Shown here one piece after another: positions 26,459-35,243 of a stretch of 64,000 nucleotides of DNA. The position numbers and the translations under genes are program-made. Below the pieces are notes generated by a model. That model was given only the letters and a program-made list of their open reading frames with translations, did not search any database and was not told the origin of the DNA. Origin of the DNA: JAADHG01 sp964418645 (GTDB lineage: Bacteria > Bacteroidota > Bacteroidia > Flavobacteriales > Flavobacteriaceae); the NCBI GenBank assembly GCA_964418645.1, contig CAYQME010000001.1, positions 47,215 through 111,214 on the forward strand. Reading direction: 5' to 3'. The number at the start of each line of letters is the position of its first letter. The stretch's first letter is position 1.

Positions 26459-29245
26459 ATGAAAATCATTAGTTCAGCTAATCGTGCAGTAATTTTAATT
26501 TTTGCACTCTGTTTTTTTGGCAATTCGATAAATGCACAAGATTATGATTTAATTACTGACCAGAACAACTACTGGCCAATTCAAGAAATGCCTAAACCTG
26601 GGTATTTACAGCCTACTACCGATCCTGTTTTTGGAACCAAGATTACAAGAATAACGGGAGATGTAGGTACTGCTATCCAAAATGTTAATGGCGAAGTGTG
26701 GCGAAACGTTGCTAGACATGGGTATTCTACGAGACAACCCTGGAATGCAGATGAATCAATTATTTATTTAGATCGGCACAAAACCCAAGGAGGTGGTTGG
26801 GGACCTGCTTTATTTTTAGATGGTGAAACTTATGAAGTTATTAAAGAAGCAAATGTTCCTTCAAATAACGAAATACGTTGGCATCCTACGAATCCAGATA
26901 TTATGCTAATAATACGAGATGATGGTATTTATTCTTGGAGTTATTCAAGCGGCACTACAACACAGCTAATGGCATATAGCGGCTATTCTGGTGCTTCAAC
27001 TGGATACACAGGGAATTTTACTCATGATGGGACTAAAATATCTGTTTTTGCAACCAGAAATTCAGATGGTAAACAAGTCGTATTTGCATTGGATTTTGCA
27101 AATAATATAAAACATCCAGATATAGATTTTTCGGGTATAGATATTGACTGGTTATCTATTTCTCCTTTGGGTAATTATACCATGGTTAATGGTAATTATG
27201 GCAATGGAGGAGATAGAACTAAAATATTTGATCTTGCCGGAAATCAAGTAGGACCATATTGGAGTGAATATGGACGTCCCAGTCACTTTGATTTAGCAGT
27301 AGATCTAGAAGGAAATGAGGTTGCTGTTGGGGTTTCTAAATCAAATCCAGACGATGGTAGAGTTATTAAAAGACGATTAATTGATGGTCAAGTTACTGTT
27401 TTAACTCAAGGCGGTTACGCAAGCCATGGTTCTGCAAGATCCTTAAATAGACCTGGTTGGGTATTTACCATATCTACTGACAATCAAAACTGGGGGCCCT
27501 ATTTCAATGAAATTATAGGCGTAAAGCTAGATGGAACAAGGGTTGAAAGAATAGCTCATGGTAGAAATTTATTGAGTGATTATGAAAATCAAGCTCAAGT
27601 TTGTCCTTCACCATCAGGTAACAGAGTTTTATATGCTTCTGATTGGAGGAATAATAATTTTCCTGTACACACATTTGTTGTTGATTTTAGAGATTTAGAA
27701 ATTTCTGCAGGCGTAAATGCTGGTAATGACCAAGAAATTTGTATAGGAGATACAAGTACATTAACAGCAACTGGTGCAGTGAGCTACTCTTGGAATACTG
27801 GAGAAACTACGGCCAGTATTACAGTAAATCCAAATGCAACAACGACTTATACAGTTACTGGTATAAGTGCAGACGGAAGTACAAGTACAGATACCATAAC
27901 GGTGACTGTAAATAGTATTCCAGTAGCAAATGCTGGAGCAGACCAAACCATTTGTGAAGGTGAAGAAATTACATTAACAGCATCTGGAGGAAGTACCTAT
28001 CTATGGAGTAATGGAGCAACAACTCAAAGCATTACTATAAGCCCCATAACAACAATAAACTATACTGTGATAGCATCTCAAGGCTCTTGCTCGAGTATTG
28101 ACGAGGTAATTGTCACAGTCAAGCCCAGGCAAACGATAAACGCAGGTAATGACGTGGACATCTATTTGGGGGAAAGTGCAACACTAACAGTTGTTGGTAC
28201 TGGTAATATTCTATGGAGTACTGGAGAAACTACAGCCTCAATAATTGTATCGCCAACAAATACAACAACCTATACTGTATCGGTAACCGAAACAAATGGA
28301 TGTACAAGTACAGACGACGTAACAGTGACTGTAGTAGATAGTTTTGCTGCAAATGCCGGTGCCGATGTTGCTATATGTGAAGGGGAGAGCACTATTCTTA
28401 CAGCTTCTGGAGGAACAGGGTATTTATGGAATACAGGAGAAACTACGGCCAGTATTACAGTAAATCCTTTATCGACGACTGTGTATTCTGTATTGGTTAC
28501 AAAAGATTCAAATTCAGCCACAGATGAAGTTACTGTATTTGTAGATTCTCCACCAGAACTACAGGTAAGTGACGATAAAACTATCAATCTAGGGGAATAC
28601 GTAACACTTTCTGCTTCAGGAGCAGATACCTACCAATGGAGTAATGGTGCTATACAGCCAAATATTGCTGTAAGCCCTCAACAAACCACTGTGTATTCAG
28701 TTATTGGTTACACTAATGATTGTTCAGACGTAGCACAAGTAACGGTAAATGTTGCAAATACGGTCGTAGCATACGCTGGAAAAGATATGACAATTTGTAG
28801 TGGTGATACACAGACCTTAATTGCTAATGGGGGAGAAACATATTTATGGAGTACGGGTGAAATTACTAAAAGTATTGATGTTACCCCAATTGAAGACACA
28901 ACATATACCGTAATTGTATCTAACGATTATGCTTCAGATACTGCATCAGTTTCAGTATTTGTTATAGATTGTGGTGAGGAGGATACTACAAATTATCAAT
29001 ATAGTGTTTATCCAAATCCAACAATCGATGGCATTCTTAAGCTTCAATTATCTGGCTTAATAGGAACATCAAATTTATATATTCAAGATACTGTTGGTAA
29101 ATTAGTATATATGGAATCGATTAGCGATAATAATGGAGAGCTAATTCAGAAACAATTAGACATTTCTAGATTTAGTAGTGGTTTATATTTTGTAACCCTA
29201 CAAGAAACAAATAGAACAACTACAAAAAAAATAATTTTTCGATAA
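26459..29245 (+). CDS. secreted multidomain protein with type IX (type A) sorting tail
   Basis: A 928-residue exported protein. It has a signal peptide (about 1-26, ending SINAQ), then a region of about 390 residues that looks like a TolB-like or oligogalacturonide-lyase-like beta-propeller (repeated WNADES, WHPTNPDIM, SISPLGNY, CPSPSGNRVLYASDW blades). Six PKD/Ig-like repeats of about 70 residues follow from about 418 to 836. The C-terminal sorting domain from about 846 has YSVYPNPTIDG and ends in a GLYFVTL/KKIIF pattern. It should cross the outer membrane by the type IX system and be attached or released. Repeats 3 and 5 lack the Cys of the ICxGE motif. It lies divergent to the glycan operon, and a role in binding or cutting polysaccharide is only inference. 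Confidence 0.88.
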   Translation: MKIISSANRAVILIFALCFFGNSINAQDYDLITDQNNYWPIQEMPKPGYLQPTTDPVFGTKITRITGDVGTAIQNVNGEVWRNVARHGYSTRQPWNADESIIYLDRHKTQGGGWGPALFLDGETYEVIKEANVPSNNEIRWHPTNPDIMLIIRDDGIYSWSYSSGTTTQLMAYSGYSGASTGYTGNFTHDGTKISVFATRNSDGKQVVFALDFANNIKHPDIDFSGIDIDWLSISPLGNYTMVNGNYGNGGDRTKIFDLAGNQVGPYWSEYGRPSHFDLAVDLEGNEVAVGVSKSNPDDGRVIKRRLIDGQVTVLTQGGYASHGSARSLNRPGWVFTISTDNQNWGPYFNEIIGVKLDGTRVERIAHGRNLLSDYENQAQVCPSPSGNRVLYASDWRNNNFPVHTFVVDFRDLEISAGVNAGNDQEICIGDTSTLTATGAVSYSWNTGETTASITVNPNATTTYTVTGISADGSTSTDTITVTVNSIPVANAGADQTICEGEEITLTASGGSTYLWSNGATTQSITISPITTINYTVIASQGSCSSIDEVIVTVKPRQTINAGNDVDIYLGESATLTVVGTGNILWSTGETTASIIVSPTNTTTYTVSVTETNGCTSTDDVTVTVVDSFAANAGADVAICEGESTILTASGGTGYLWNTGETTASITVNPLSTTVYSVLVTKDSNSATDEVTVFVDSPPELQVSDDKTINLGEYVTLSASGADTYQWSNGAIQPNIAVSPQQTTVYSVIGYTNDCSDVAQVTVNVANTVVAYAGKDMTICSGDTQTLIANGGETYLWSTGEITKSIDVTPIEDTTYTVIVSNDYASDTASVSVFVIDCGEEDTTNYQYSVYPNPTIDGILKLQLSGLIGTSNLYIQDTVGKLVYMESISDNNGELIQKQLDISRFSSGLYFVTLQETNRTTTKKIIFR
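27709..28975 (+). repeat. six tandem ~210-bp repeats coding for PKD/Ig-like domains
   Basis: Six consecutive units, each coding for a domain of the pattern AGxDxxICxGExxTLTAxGG...YxWxxGxTTxxIxVxP...TTYTVxV. Most of the DNA has diverged, but a 41-bp block at 27791-27831 recurs at 28427-28467 with a single mismatch (repeats 1 and 4), which suggests recent exchange between units. Confidence 0.85.
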
Positions 29246-29269
29246 GAAAGTATATCAGTACGTATATTT

Positions 29270-29303
29270 AAAACGCTCAATAGCTAATAGTACTGGGCGT
29301 TTT
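29270..29303. terminator. bidirectional terminator between convergent genes
   Basis: Stem AAAACGCTCA (29270-29279) with TGGGCGTTTT (29294-29303), 10 pairs with one G-T, loop of 14. It is followed by TATTTTA on the plus strand and preceded by A-rich DNA for the minus strand. It lies just after the type IX cargo gene and touches the stop of the convergent 123-residue gene. Confidence 0.65.
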
Positions 29304-29673
29304 ATTTTACACTAACCTCTTGAACTGTAGCAATACTATCACAATTTTCTACAGTTAATACAATTTCTTTATCAGCATAGTCGCCTTCAATAACATAAAT
29401 TTTACAGGGCTTACGTTTAGTCTGGCTCTTTGAAAAATTTACATCTCCTTTCATTAAAACATATGAAATTGCTGTAGTATCAATGGTATTATTTGTAATT
29501 GCTATTTTAACCTTGTTTGAAAATAATTGTTCCTTTGTATTAATGTTTTTTAGCACTCTTGCATCGGGAAAATAGTTAAATTCAGCTTTTTTCCCTTTCC
29601 AAATAAAGGCCAAAATAACAATGCCAACAGAGAATCCTGCAAGGTAATAACCTGTACGGTGTATAAGTTTCAT
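29302..29673 (-). CDS. single-pass membrane protein, possibly DUF4258 family
   Basis: A 123-residue protein with one N-terminal membrane segment (about 8-26, YYLAGFSVGIVILAFIW) followed by KGKKAEFNYFPDARVLKNI and a periplasmic or cytosolic beta-rich part containing RKPCKIYVIEGDYADKEIVLTVENC. In flavobacteria similar small proteins occur next to alanine dehydrogenase, and I recall the DUF4258 label for them, but I cannot check this. It starts 33 bp after the stop of ald on the same strand, so the two are probably co-transcribed. Function unknown. Confidence 0.6.
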   Translation of the reverse strand: MKLIHRTGYYLAGFSVGIVILAFIWKGKKAEFNYFPDARVLKNINTKEQLFSNKVKIAITNNTIDTTAISYVLMKGDVNFSKSQTKRKPCKIYVIEGDYADKEIVLTVENCDSIATVQEVSVK

Positions 29674-29706
29674 GAGTTAGTAATTAATTAGTGCTGCTTT
29701 TAACAC

Positions 29707-30906
29707 TTAAAAAATTAGAAGGTTGACATCGCCGTAGTCTAAATCAAACCAATCAGCTACAGATTTATTAGTCAAAATTCCGTGGTAAAAATACAAACCA
29801 TTTTTTAAACCACGATCAAATCGCAGTGCATTTTCAATACCACCATCTTCTGCTATTTTTAAAAGATACGGTGTAAATATGTTACTTATTGATACAGAAG
29901 CAGATCTGGAATATCGTGCTGGAATATTTGGTACACAATAATGTATTACGCCATGCTTTTCAAAAGTAGGATGGTCATGTGTAGTAACTTCACTGGTTTC
30001 AAAGCAGCCACCCATATCTATACTTACATCTATAATAAGAGCTCCAGTTTTCATATTTTCAACCATATATTCACTCACCAATATTGGCGCTCTATTTTTA
30101 CCTCGTACAGCACCAATCGCAACATCACAACGCTTTAATGCTTTGAGCAGGTTTTTGGGTTGCATAGTTGAGGTATATATAGTGCGACCAAGACTAGCTT
30201 GAAGTGTTCGCAATTTAGTAATAGAGTTATCGAAAACCTTAATATTCGCACCTAATCCAATTGCTGATCGTGCTGCAAATTCTGCAACAGTTCCTGCACC
30301 TATAATTACAACTTCAATAGGAGGGACGCCACTAATATTACCAAATAATAACCCATTACCATTATTAACATTGGATAACAATTCCGCTGCTATTACTACC
30401 GAGGCTGTACCAGCAATTTCGCTTAATTGTCGTACGGCAGGATAAGCACCATCGGCATCTCTAATAAATTCAAATGCTAATGCTGTTATTCTTTTTTTAG
30501 CCAAAGCCTCAAAATAAGCTTTGTATTGCGTTTTTAGTTGTAATGCTGAGATTAATATGGTTTGCGGATTGATAAGCTTTATTTCATCCAGTGATGGTGG
30601 CTCAACTTTAAGAAGAATTGGACATGAAAATACCTTTGCTGTATCTTTTGTGATTTCTGCACCAGCTTCACTATAATTCTTATCTTGAAAATTAGCACCT
30701 TCCCCAGCTCCAGCCTCAAAAAGAACACGATGCCCATTATTAACTAGAGCAGAAACTGCATCTGGAGTAAGGCATACACGCCTTTCTTGAAAAGAAGTTT
30801 CTTTGGGAATACCAATAAATAAGTTGCTTTTATGTTTTAATACTTCAAGCATTTCTTCCTGAGGAAGCAATTGTGCTTTTGTAAAAGGAGTGACAGATTT
30901 ACTCAT
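29707..30906 (-). CDS. ald: alanine dehydrogenase
   Basis: A 399-residue NAD-linked enzyme that interconverts alanine and pyruvate plus ammonia. It shows the family start GIPKETSFQERRVCLTPDAVSAL with the substrate-binding Arg-Arg-Val region, FEAGAGEGANF, the NAD motif VVIIGAGTVAEFAARSA near 205-220, and the DVSIDMGGCFETS segment that carries the catalytic acid. It has a slightly longer N-terminus than the short 370-residue enzymes, and belongs to the flavobacterial type that also resembles the transhydrogenase alpha subunit. ATG start at 30906. The DUF4258-like gene follows in the same direction. Confidence 0.93.
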   Translation of the reverse strand: MSKSVTPFTKAQLLPQEEMLEVLKHKSNLFIGIPKETSFQERRVCLTPDAVSALVNNGHRVLFEAGAGEGANFQDKNYSEAGAEITKDTAKVFSCPILLKVEPPSLDEIKLINPQTILISALQLKTQYKAYFEALAKKRITALAFEFIRDADGAYPAVRQLSEIAGTASVVIAAELLSNVNNGNGLLFGNISGVPPIEVVIIGAGTVAEFAARSAIGLGANIKVFDNSITKLRTLQASLGRTIYTSTMQPKNLLKALKRCDVAIGAVRGKNRAPILVSEYMVENMKTGALIIDVSIDMGGCFETSEVTTHDHPTFEKHGVIHYCVPNIPARYSRSASVSISNIFTPYLLKIAEDGGIENALRFDRGLKNGLYFYHGILTNKSVADWFDLDYGDVNLLIF

Positions 30907-30983
30907 AGTTTGGTTAATAGAAAACCAAATTACAAATAAATTTGTAATATCAATTGAAAATAATTTCTAAAGAAGATTTGATT

Positions 30984-31529
30984 TTAGAAATACTGAGTTA
31001 CTTTATCCCAAAACCTATTTGGTTTGGTCATAAGTTCCTCTTCCAATTCTTCAATAGTTTTAGTGGCTTCATCTATTTTATCAGCCATTCTTGCTCTTAA
31101 TAAATAAATAGAAGGAATTATTATAGCCATTACTGGTAGTAAATACAAAATTTGATTTTCATCAGAAAATTCTAAATCATCGTTTAAAATGGTAATTATT
31201 TGGTAAAAATACATAGCAATGGGTACTATAAGCACATGAAACCACCAATGCTTATTAGTAAACATCCAAATAATTAATAAAAGAAGGGGAATGATTTTTC
31301 CTAATAAGGTCCAAACTAATATTTGTACACTTTCATAATAACCACTAGTATAAGTACCAAAAAAGGTGTCCCAAGTTTCTTTATTTGGAACACCTTCCCA
31401 TAATGTAAATAAATATGGAGTTATTGCTATAAATGTAGCTATTATACTCCCAATTATTAAGTCTTTTTTACTTACCTTGACCAGGAATTTTGACTTTTGC
31501 TTTTTCAACTTGTGTGGTTGTTTGTCCAT
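30984..31529 (-). CDS. four-helix membrane protein with C-terminal coiled coil, unknown function
   Basis: A 181-residue protein with a basic N-terminus (KLKKQKSKFLVKVSKKD), four predicted membrane helices (about 25-43, 68-88, 95-113, 126-144) and a short charged coiled coil (about 148-170, with ATKTIEELEEELM) before an aromatic end. The only ATG is at 31529, inside the 3' part of a small upstream ORF (31468-31614) in another frame, so the two overlap by 62 bp. It lies between tsaE and ald on the same strand. I do not recognise a family. Confidence 0.7.
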   Translation of the reverse strand: MDKQPHKLKKQKSKFLVKVSKKDLIIGSIIATFIAITPYLFTLWEGVPNKETWDTFFGTYTSGYYESVQILVWTLLGKIIPLLLLIIWMFTNKHWWFHVLIVPIAMYFYQIITILNDDLEFSDENQILYLLPVMAIIIPSIYLLRARMADKIDEATKTIEELEEELMTKPNRFWDKVTQYF

Positions 31530-31614
31530 TTAAATCTAAAAGATTAGTAGCTTGCGCTGTAAACAAAACACCTCCAAATATCGCTATTGCGATTAAATAC
31601 TTCTTAGTTTTCAT
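31468..31614 (-). CDS. small ORF encoding a 48-residue signal-peptide-like protein
   Basis: ATG at 31614 and stop at 31468. The product starts MKTKKYLIAIAIFGGVLF, a classical Sec signal, with a possible signal peptidase site after TAQA, leaving about 26 residues with the polar end QVEKAKVKIPGQGK. The 3' third overlaps the start of the downstream membrane protein gene in a different frame (62 bp). It could be a real small secreted protein, a translational coupler for the next gene, or chance. The well-formed signal peptide makes chance less likely. Confidence 0.5.
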   Translation of the reverse strand: MKTKKYLIAIAIFGGVLFTAQATNLLDLNGQTTTQVEKAKVKIPGQGK

Positions 31615-31712
31615 AATTTAAGGGATTTAATTAATTAATATCTATTACAAAGATAAAGTACAAGTCTTTTAATAAATGTTAAATAAATGTTAAAACCCTT
31701 TATTCATGGGAC

Positions 31713-32225
31713 TTACGAGCTACGGTTTTTCCGTAGTTTCGTGATTTTTATTTGGGGCGTGTTTACTGTTTTTTTACTAATTATTTTTTTCTTTTTTATC
31801 AAATCTATATTAGAAACACTCATTTTAAGTGTTCTAGAACCGTCTTTATTTAATTTTATGTAAGAAATGTCTGCTGTAATCGGCAGATTTTCTACTATTT
31901 TATCTGGCCACTCAATAAAAACCCAATGTCCAGAGTATAAATAATCTTCAATACCTATGTCAAATACTTCTTCTTCATCTTTAATTCTATACAGATCAAA
32001 ATGATATACTATATCATTTGTGACTTCATATTCATTAACTAATGAAAACGTAGGGCTAGTTACTTTGTCTTTTCCTCCTAAAGCTTTCACAATAGCTTTA
32101 ATAAGTGTCGTTTTGCCAACGCCCATATCGCCATAAAACAATATGATCTTTGTTGTTACAGTATTAAGTAACATTTGGGCTGTTTTATCAATAGTAACGA
32201 TGTCAAAATCTGTTTTCATTTGCAT
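31713..32225 (-). CDS. tsaE: tRNA threonylcarbamoyladenosine biosynthesis ATPase TsaE
   Basis: TsaE is the ATPase of the TsaBDE complex that makes t6A at position 37 of ANN-decoding tRNAs. The P-loop is GDMGVGKTT at residues 32-40, followed by VTSPTFSLVNEY, HFDLYRI and the WPD motif (VFIEWPDKI). ATG at 32225 chosen; ATG at 32219 is equally possible and a TTG four codons upstream less so. The usual core ends after SRTLK, but here it is followed by about 35 more residues, strongly basic (IKKKKIISKK ... KITKLRKNRSS). That tail is unusual for the family. It follows porX on the same strand, 86 bp away. Confidence 0.93.
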   Translation of the reverse strand: MQMKTDFDIVTIDKTAQMLLNTVTTKIILFYGDMGVGKTTLIKAIVKALGGKDKVTSPTFSLVNEYEVTNDIVYHFDLYRIKDEEEVFDIGIEDYLYSGHWVFIEWPDKIVENLPITADISYIKLNKDGSRTLKMSVSNIDLIKKKKIISKKTVNTPQIKITKLRKNRSS

Positions 32226-32311
32226 AACGTGATGCAATAATATAGCTAATATATGAAAAAAACAATAAAAAAATGCATTTCATCGATGTTTTTTGCAATT
32301 TGTAGATAAAA

Positions 32312-33865
32312 TTATTTTGGATTAAGCACAACAAATGGAATAATTACTTCTTCTAGAGATACACCTCCATGCTGATATGTATTGCGAAAATAGCTAACGT
32401 AGTGGTTGTAATTATTTGGGTAAGCGAAAAACAAATCTCCTTTTGCGAAAATATAAGAACTGCTCATAGTAATTGAAGGTAATTGTATTTTTTTAGGATC
32501 TTTAGCAGCTAATACGTCTTTTGTATTATAGGTTAAGCTTCTCCCTGTTTTGTACCTTAGGTTTAAACTTGTATTTCTATCACCTACAACTTTTGATGGG
32601 CTTTTTACATTAATAGTGCCATGATCTGTGGTTAATATTAATTTAAAGCCTAGCTGCTGTGCTTGCTGTATAATATCTAAAAGTGGAGAGTTCTTAAACC
32701 AACTAACGGTTAACGATCTATATGCCTTGTCATCAGAGGCGAGTTCTTTTACAACGTCCATTTCCGTTTTCGCATGCGATAACATGTCCACAAAATTGTA
32801 AACAACAACAGTTAGGTCATTATTCTTTTTTGATTTAAAATTATCGGCTAACTTTTTTCCAGATCTTAAATTAGTAATTTTAAAATATTCGTGTTTTAAA
32901 TGGCTAAGTCCTAAACGTTTTAACTGAGCGGTTAAAAATTCGTTTTCAAATAAATTTTTTCCACCTTCATCAGTATCATTTTTCCAATAGTTAGGATGTA
33001 AACGTTCCATGTCTATTGGTGTTAATCCAGAAAATATAGCATTTCTTGCATACTGTGTTGCTGTAGGCAAAATGCTATAATATGGCGTTTCACTTTCATT
33101 CTTATAATAATTATTTATAATAGGCTCAAAGGCCTTCCATTGGTCATATCGTAAATTATCAATAACAACTAATAGGGTAGGTTGGTTTGGACTTAATTCA
33201 GGAACAACCTTTTCTTTAAATAATGTATGAGACATAACAGGAGCATCAGATTTAGTTTCAAACCAATCGGAATAATTTTTTTCTATAAACTTACCAAACT
33301 GTAAATTGGCTTCATTTTTCTGAGATTCTAAAATATCAAACATGGCATGATCTTCAATATCTTCAAGTTCAATTTCCCAGTAAATGAGTTTTTGATACAA
33401 ATCTACCCATTTTTCATAGGTATTTACCATAGATAAATCCATAGCAATTTTTCTAAACTCTTGTTGATAACTTGACGCAGTTTTCTCTGAAACAAGTCGC
33501 GTATGATCCAGATTCTTTTTTAGACTAAGTAATATCTGATTTGGATTTACAGGTTTTATAAGGTAATCGGCAATTTTGCTTCCAATAGCCTCCTCCATAA
33601 TATATTCCTCTTCGCTTTTTGTTATCATCACAACCGGAAGGTTATTACGGATCTCTTTTATTTCTGATAGCGTTTCCAAACCGGTTAATCCAGGCATATT
33701 TTCATCTAAGAAAACAATATCAAAATTTTTATCTTCAATAGTTTCAATAGCTTCAGTACCACTTTGGCAAGTAGTTACGTTATAATTCTTCTGCTCAAGA
33801 AACAAAATGTGTGGTTTTAATAAATCAATCTCATCATCAACCCAAAGGATATTTATATTGTTCAT
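32312..33865 (-). CDS. porX: type IX secretion response regulator PorX (receiver plus PglZ domain)
   Basis: A 517-residue two-component regulator of type IX secretion. The receiver domain (1-120) has the acidic pair Asp10-Asp11, phospho-acceptor Asp54 in FLDENMPG, and Lys in YLIKPVNP near 104. A helical linker follows, then a PglZ alkaline-phosphatase-superfamily domain with LLVVIDNLRYDQ, the Thr in PTATQYARNAIFSG, TTDHGT and a C-terminal HGGVSLEEVIIP, which supply metal ligands. In Porphyromonas PorX pairs with the sensor PorY; no sensor is next to it here. It lies upstream of tsaE on the same strand and divergent to an HD-domain gene. Confidence 0.95.
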   Translation of the reverse strand: MNNINILWVDDEIDLLKPHILFLEQKNYNVTTCQSGTEAIETIEDKNFDIVFLDENMPGLTGLETLSEIKEIRNNLPVVMITKSEEEYIMEEAIGSKIADYLIKPVNPNQILLSLKKNLDHTRLVSEKTASSYQQEFRKIAMDLSMVNTYEKWVDLYQKLIYWEIELEDIEDHAMFDILESQKNEANLQFGKFIEKNYSDWFETKSDAPVMSHTLFKEKVVPELSPNQPTLLVVIDNLRYDQWKAFEPIINNYYKNESETPYYSILPTATQYARNAIFSGLTPIDMERLHPNYWKNDTDEGGKNLFENEFLTAQLKRLGLSHLKHEYFKITNLRSGKKLADNFKSKKNNDLTVVVYNFVDMLSHAKTEMDVVKELASDDKAYRSLTVSWFKNSPLLDIIQQAQQLGFKLILTTDHGTINVKSPSKVVGDRNTSLNLRYKTGRSLTYNTKDVLAAKDPKKIQLPSITMSSSYIFAKGDLFFAYPNNYNHYVSYFRNTYQHGGVSLEEVIIPFVVLNPK

Positions 33866-33988
33866 ATATGTATTATTTTTAAAAAGAAGTAATTTCGATG
33901 GTTTTACTACTTTTACTTGATATCTTTATTCCATTTAAAAAAAAGACAGCGATTTGCTGTATTGTTAAATTTTAATTATTTGCACAAC

Positions 33989-35218
33989 TTGAATACTAAA
34001 AACAAACTCAAAATATTTAACGACCCAATTTACGGATTTATTACAATACCTAATGCGTTAATTTTTGATATCATTGAACATAAATATTTTCAGCGTCTCA
34101 GAAGAATTACACAAATGGGGTTATCTTATTTAGTATATCCTGGAGCGCATCATACACGGTTTCATCATGCTTTAGGTTGTATGCATTTAATGCAAAATGC
34201 TGTACGAATACTTCGTTTTAAAGGAGTTACAATTTCTAATGATGAAGAAAACGCATTACTTATTGCTATACTTTTACATGATATTGGTCATGGACCATTT
34301 AGTCATGCAATGGAGCATAGTATTGTAAATAGTGTCTCTCATGAAGAGATTTCGTTGCTATTTATGCAAAAACTTAATACTGAATTTAACTCAAGTTTAA
34401 CGTTAGCTATTACTATTTTTAAGGGAGAATACCACAGAAAGTTTATGTATCAATTAATTTCTGGACAATTGGACATGGACCGCGCAGATTATTTAAAACG
34501 AGATAGTTTTTATACTGGTGTTGCTGAAGGAAACATTAATAGCGAGCGCCTAATTACCATGCTTAATGTAGTTGATGATAAATTGGTAATTGAAGAAAAA
34601 GGAATTTTTTCAATTGAAAAATTCTTAACTGCTAGACGGCTTATGTACTGGCAAGTATACTTACATAAAACGAGTTTAGTAGCCGAACAGCTTATGATAA
34701 GAGCATTACATCGTGCTAAAGAATTAACACAAAAAGGGAAGGAGTTAAATTCAAGTAAAGCTCTTGTATTTTTCTTAAAAAATGATATAACTGAAAATAA
34801 GTTTGATGACAAAGCATTACAAACATTTGCAAAATTGGACGATTATGATATTATCTCAGCACTTAAAGATTGGCAATATCATACCGATTTTGTATTGAGC
34901 AATTTATGCGACATGATAATAAACAGAGGGTTGTTAAAGATTAAACTAAAAGATAAAGCAATTAAAGATAAAAGCCTATCTAAGCATATTGATGCTTTGG
35001 TTAATAAATATAGTATTACAAAAGAGGAAGCCAAATATTTTGTGTTTACGGGAGATATTACAAACCAAGCATATCAATTAAAAAATCAAACCATTCATAT
35101 TCTTTATAAAACAGGTAAAATTGCCGATATAGTAGAGGCTTCAGACCTTTTAAATTCAAAAGTACTTTCAAAACCAGTAACTAAGTATTATATATGTTAC
35201 CCAAAAGAAAAACTTTAG
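33989..35218 (+). CDS. HD-domain phosphohydrolase (dNTPase-like)
   Basis: A 409-residue protein with an HD metal site: His in [13 protein letters not shown], the HD pair in [16 protein letters not shown], and the Asp in [13 protein letters not shown]. It resembles SAMHD1/dGTPase-type triphosphohydrolases in sequence layout (HD core followed by a helical C-terminus). I start at the TTG at 33989 because the conserved part begins [16 protein letters not shown]; a more upstream TTG at 33917 would add 24 residues not expected for the family. In flavobacteria the gene typically precedes lpxD as it does here (25 bp), possibly by operon. Substrate not known. Confidence 0.88.
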   Translation: MNTKNKLKIFNDPIYGFITIPNALIFDIIEHKYFQRLRRITQMGLSYLVYPGAHHTRFHHALGCMHLMQNAVRILRFKGVTISNDEENALLIAILLHDIGHGPFSHAMEHSIVNSVSHEEISLLFMQKLNTEFNSSLTLAITIFKGEYHRKFMYQLISGQLDMDRADYLKRDSFYTGVAEGNINSERLITMLNVVDDKLVIEEKGIFSIEKFLTARRLMYWQVYLHKTSLVAEQLMIRALHRAKELTQKGKELNSSKALVFFLKNDITENKFDDKALQTFAKLDDYDIISALKDWQYHTDFVLSNLCDMIINRGLLKIKLKDKAIKDKSLSKHIDALVNKYSITKEEAKYFVFTGDITNQAYQLKNQTIHILYKTGKIADIVEASDLLNSKVLSKPVTKYYICYPKEKL

Positions 35219-35229
35219 TACATTTTTTA

Positions 35230-35237
35230 TACTTTTG
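35230..35237 (+). promoter_or_regulatory. -7 promoter box just before lpxD
   Basis: TACTTTTG fits TAnnTTTG and ends only 6 bp before the lpxD ATG at 35244. If used, transcription would start at or near the start codon and give a leaderless or nearly leaderless message. Confidence 0.4.
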
Positions 35238-35243
35238 CCACAA

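Noticed and set aside
27761..27946. Cys/Ser-rich reading frame antisense to the type IX cargo gene
   Set aside because: A shadow of the repeat-coding strand; no start context and composition follows the opposite strand's Thr/Gly/Ala codons.
27709..28975. CRISPR-like array
   Set aside because: The repetition is of protein domains about 210 bp long with diverged DNA, in a single open frame; there are no short identical repeats with spacers.
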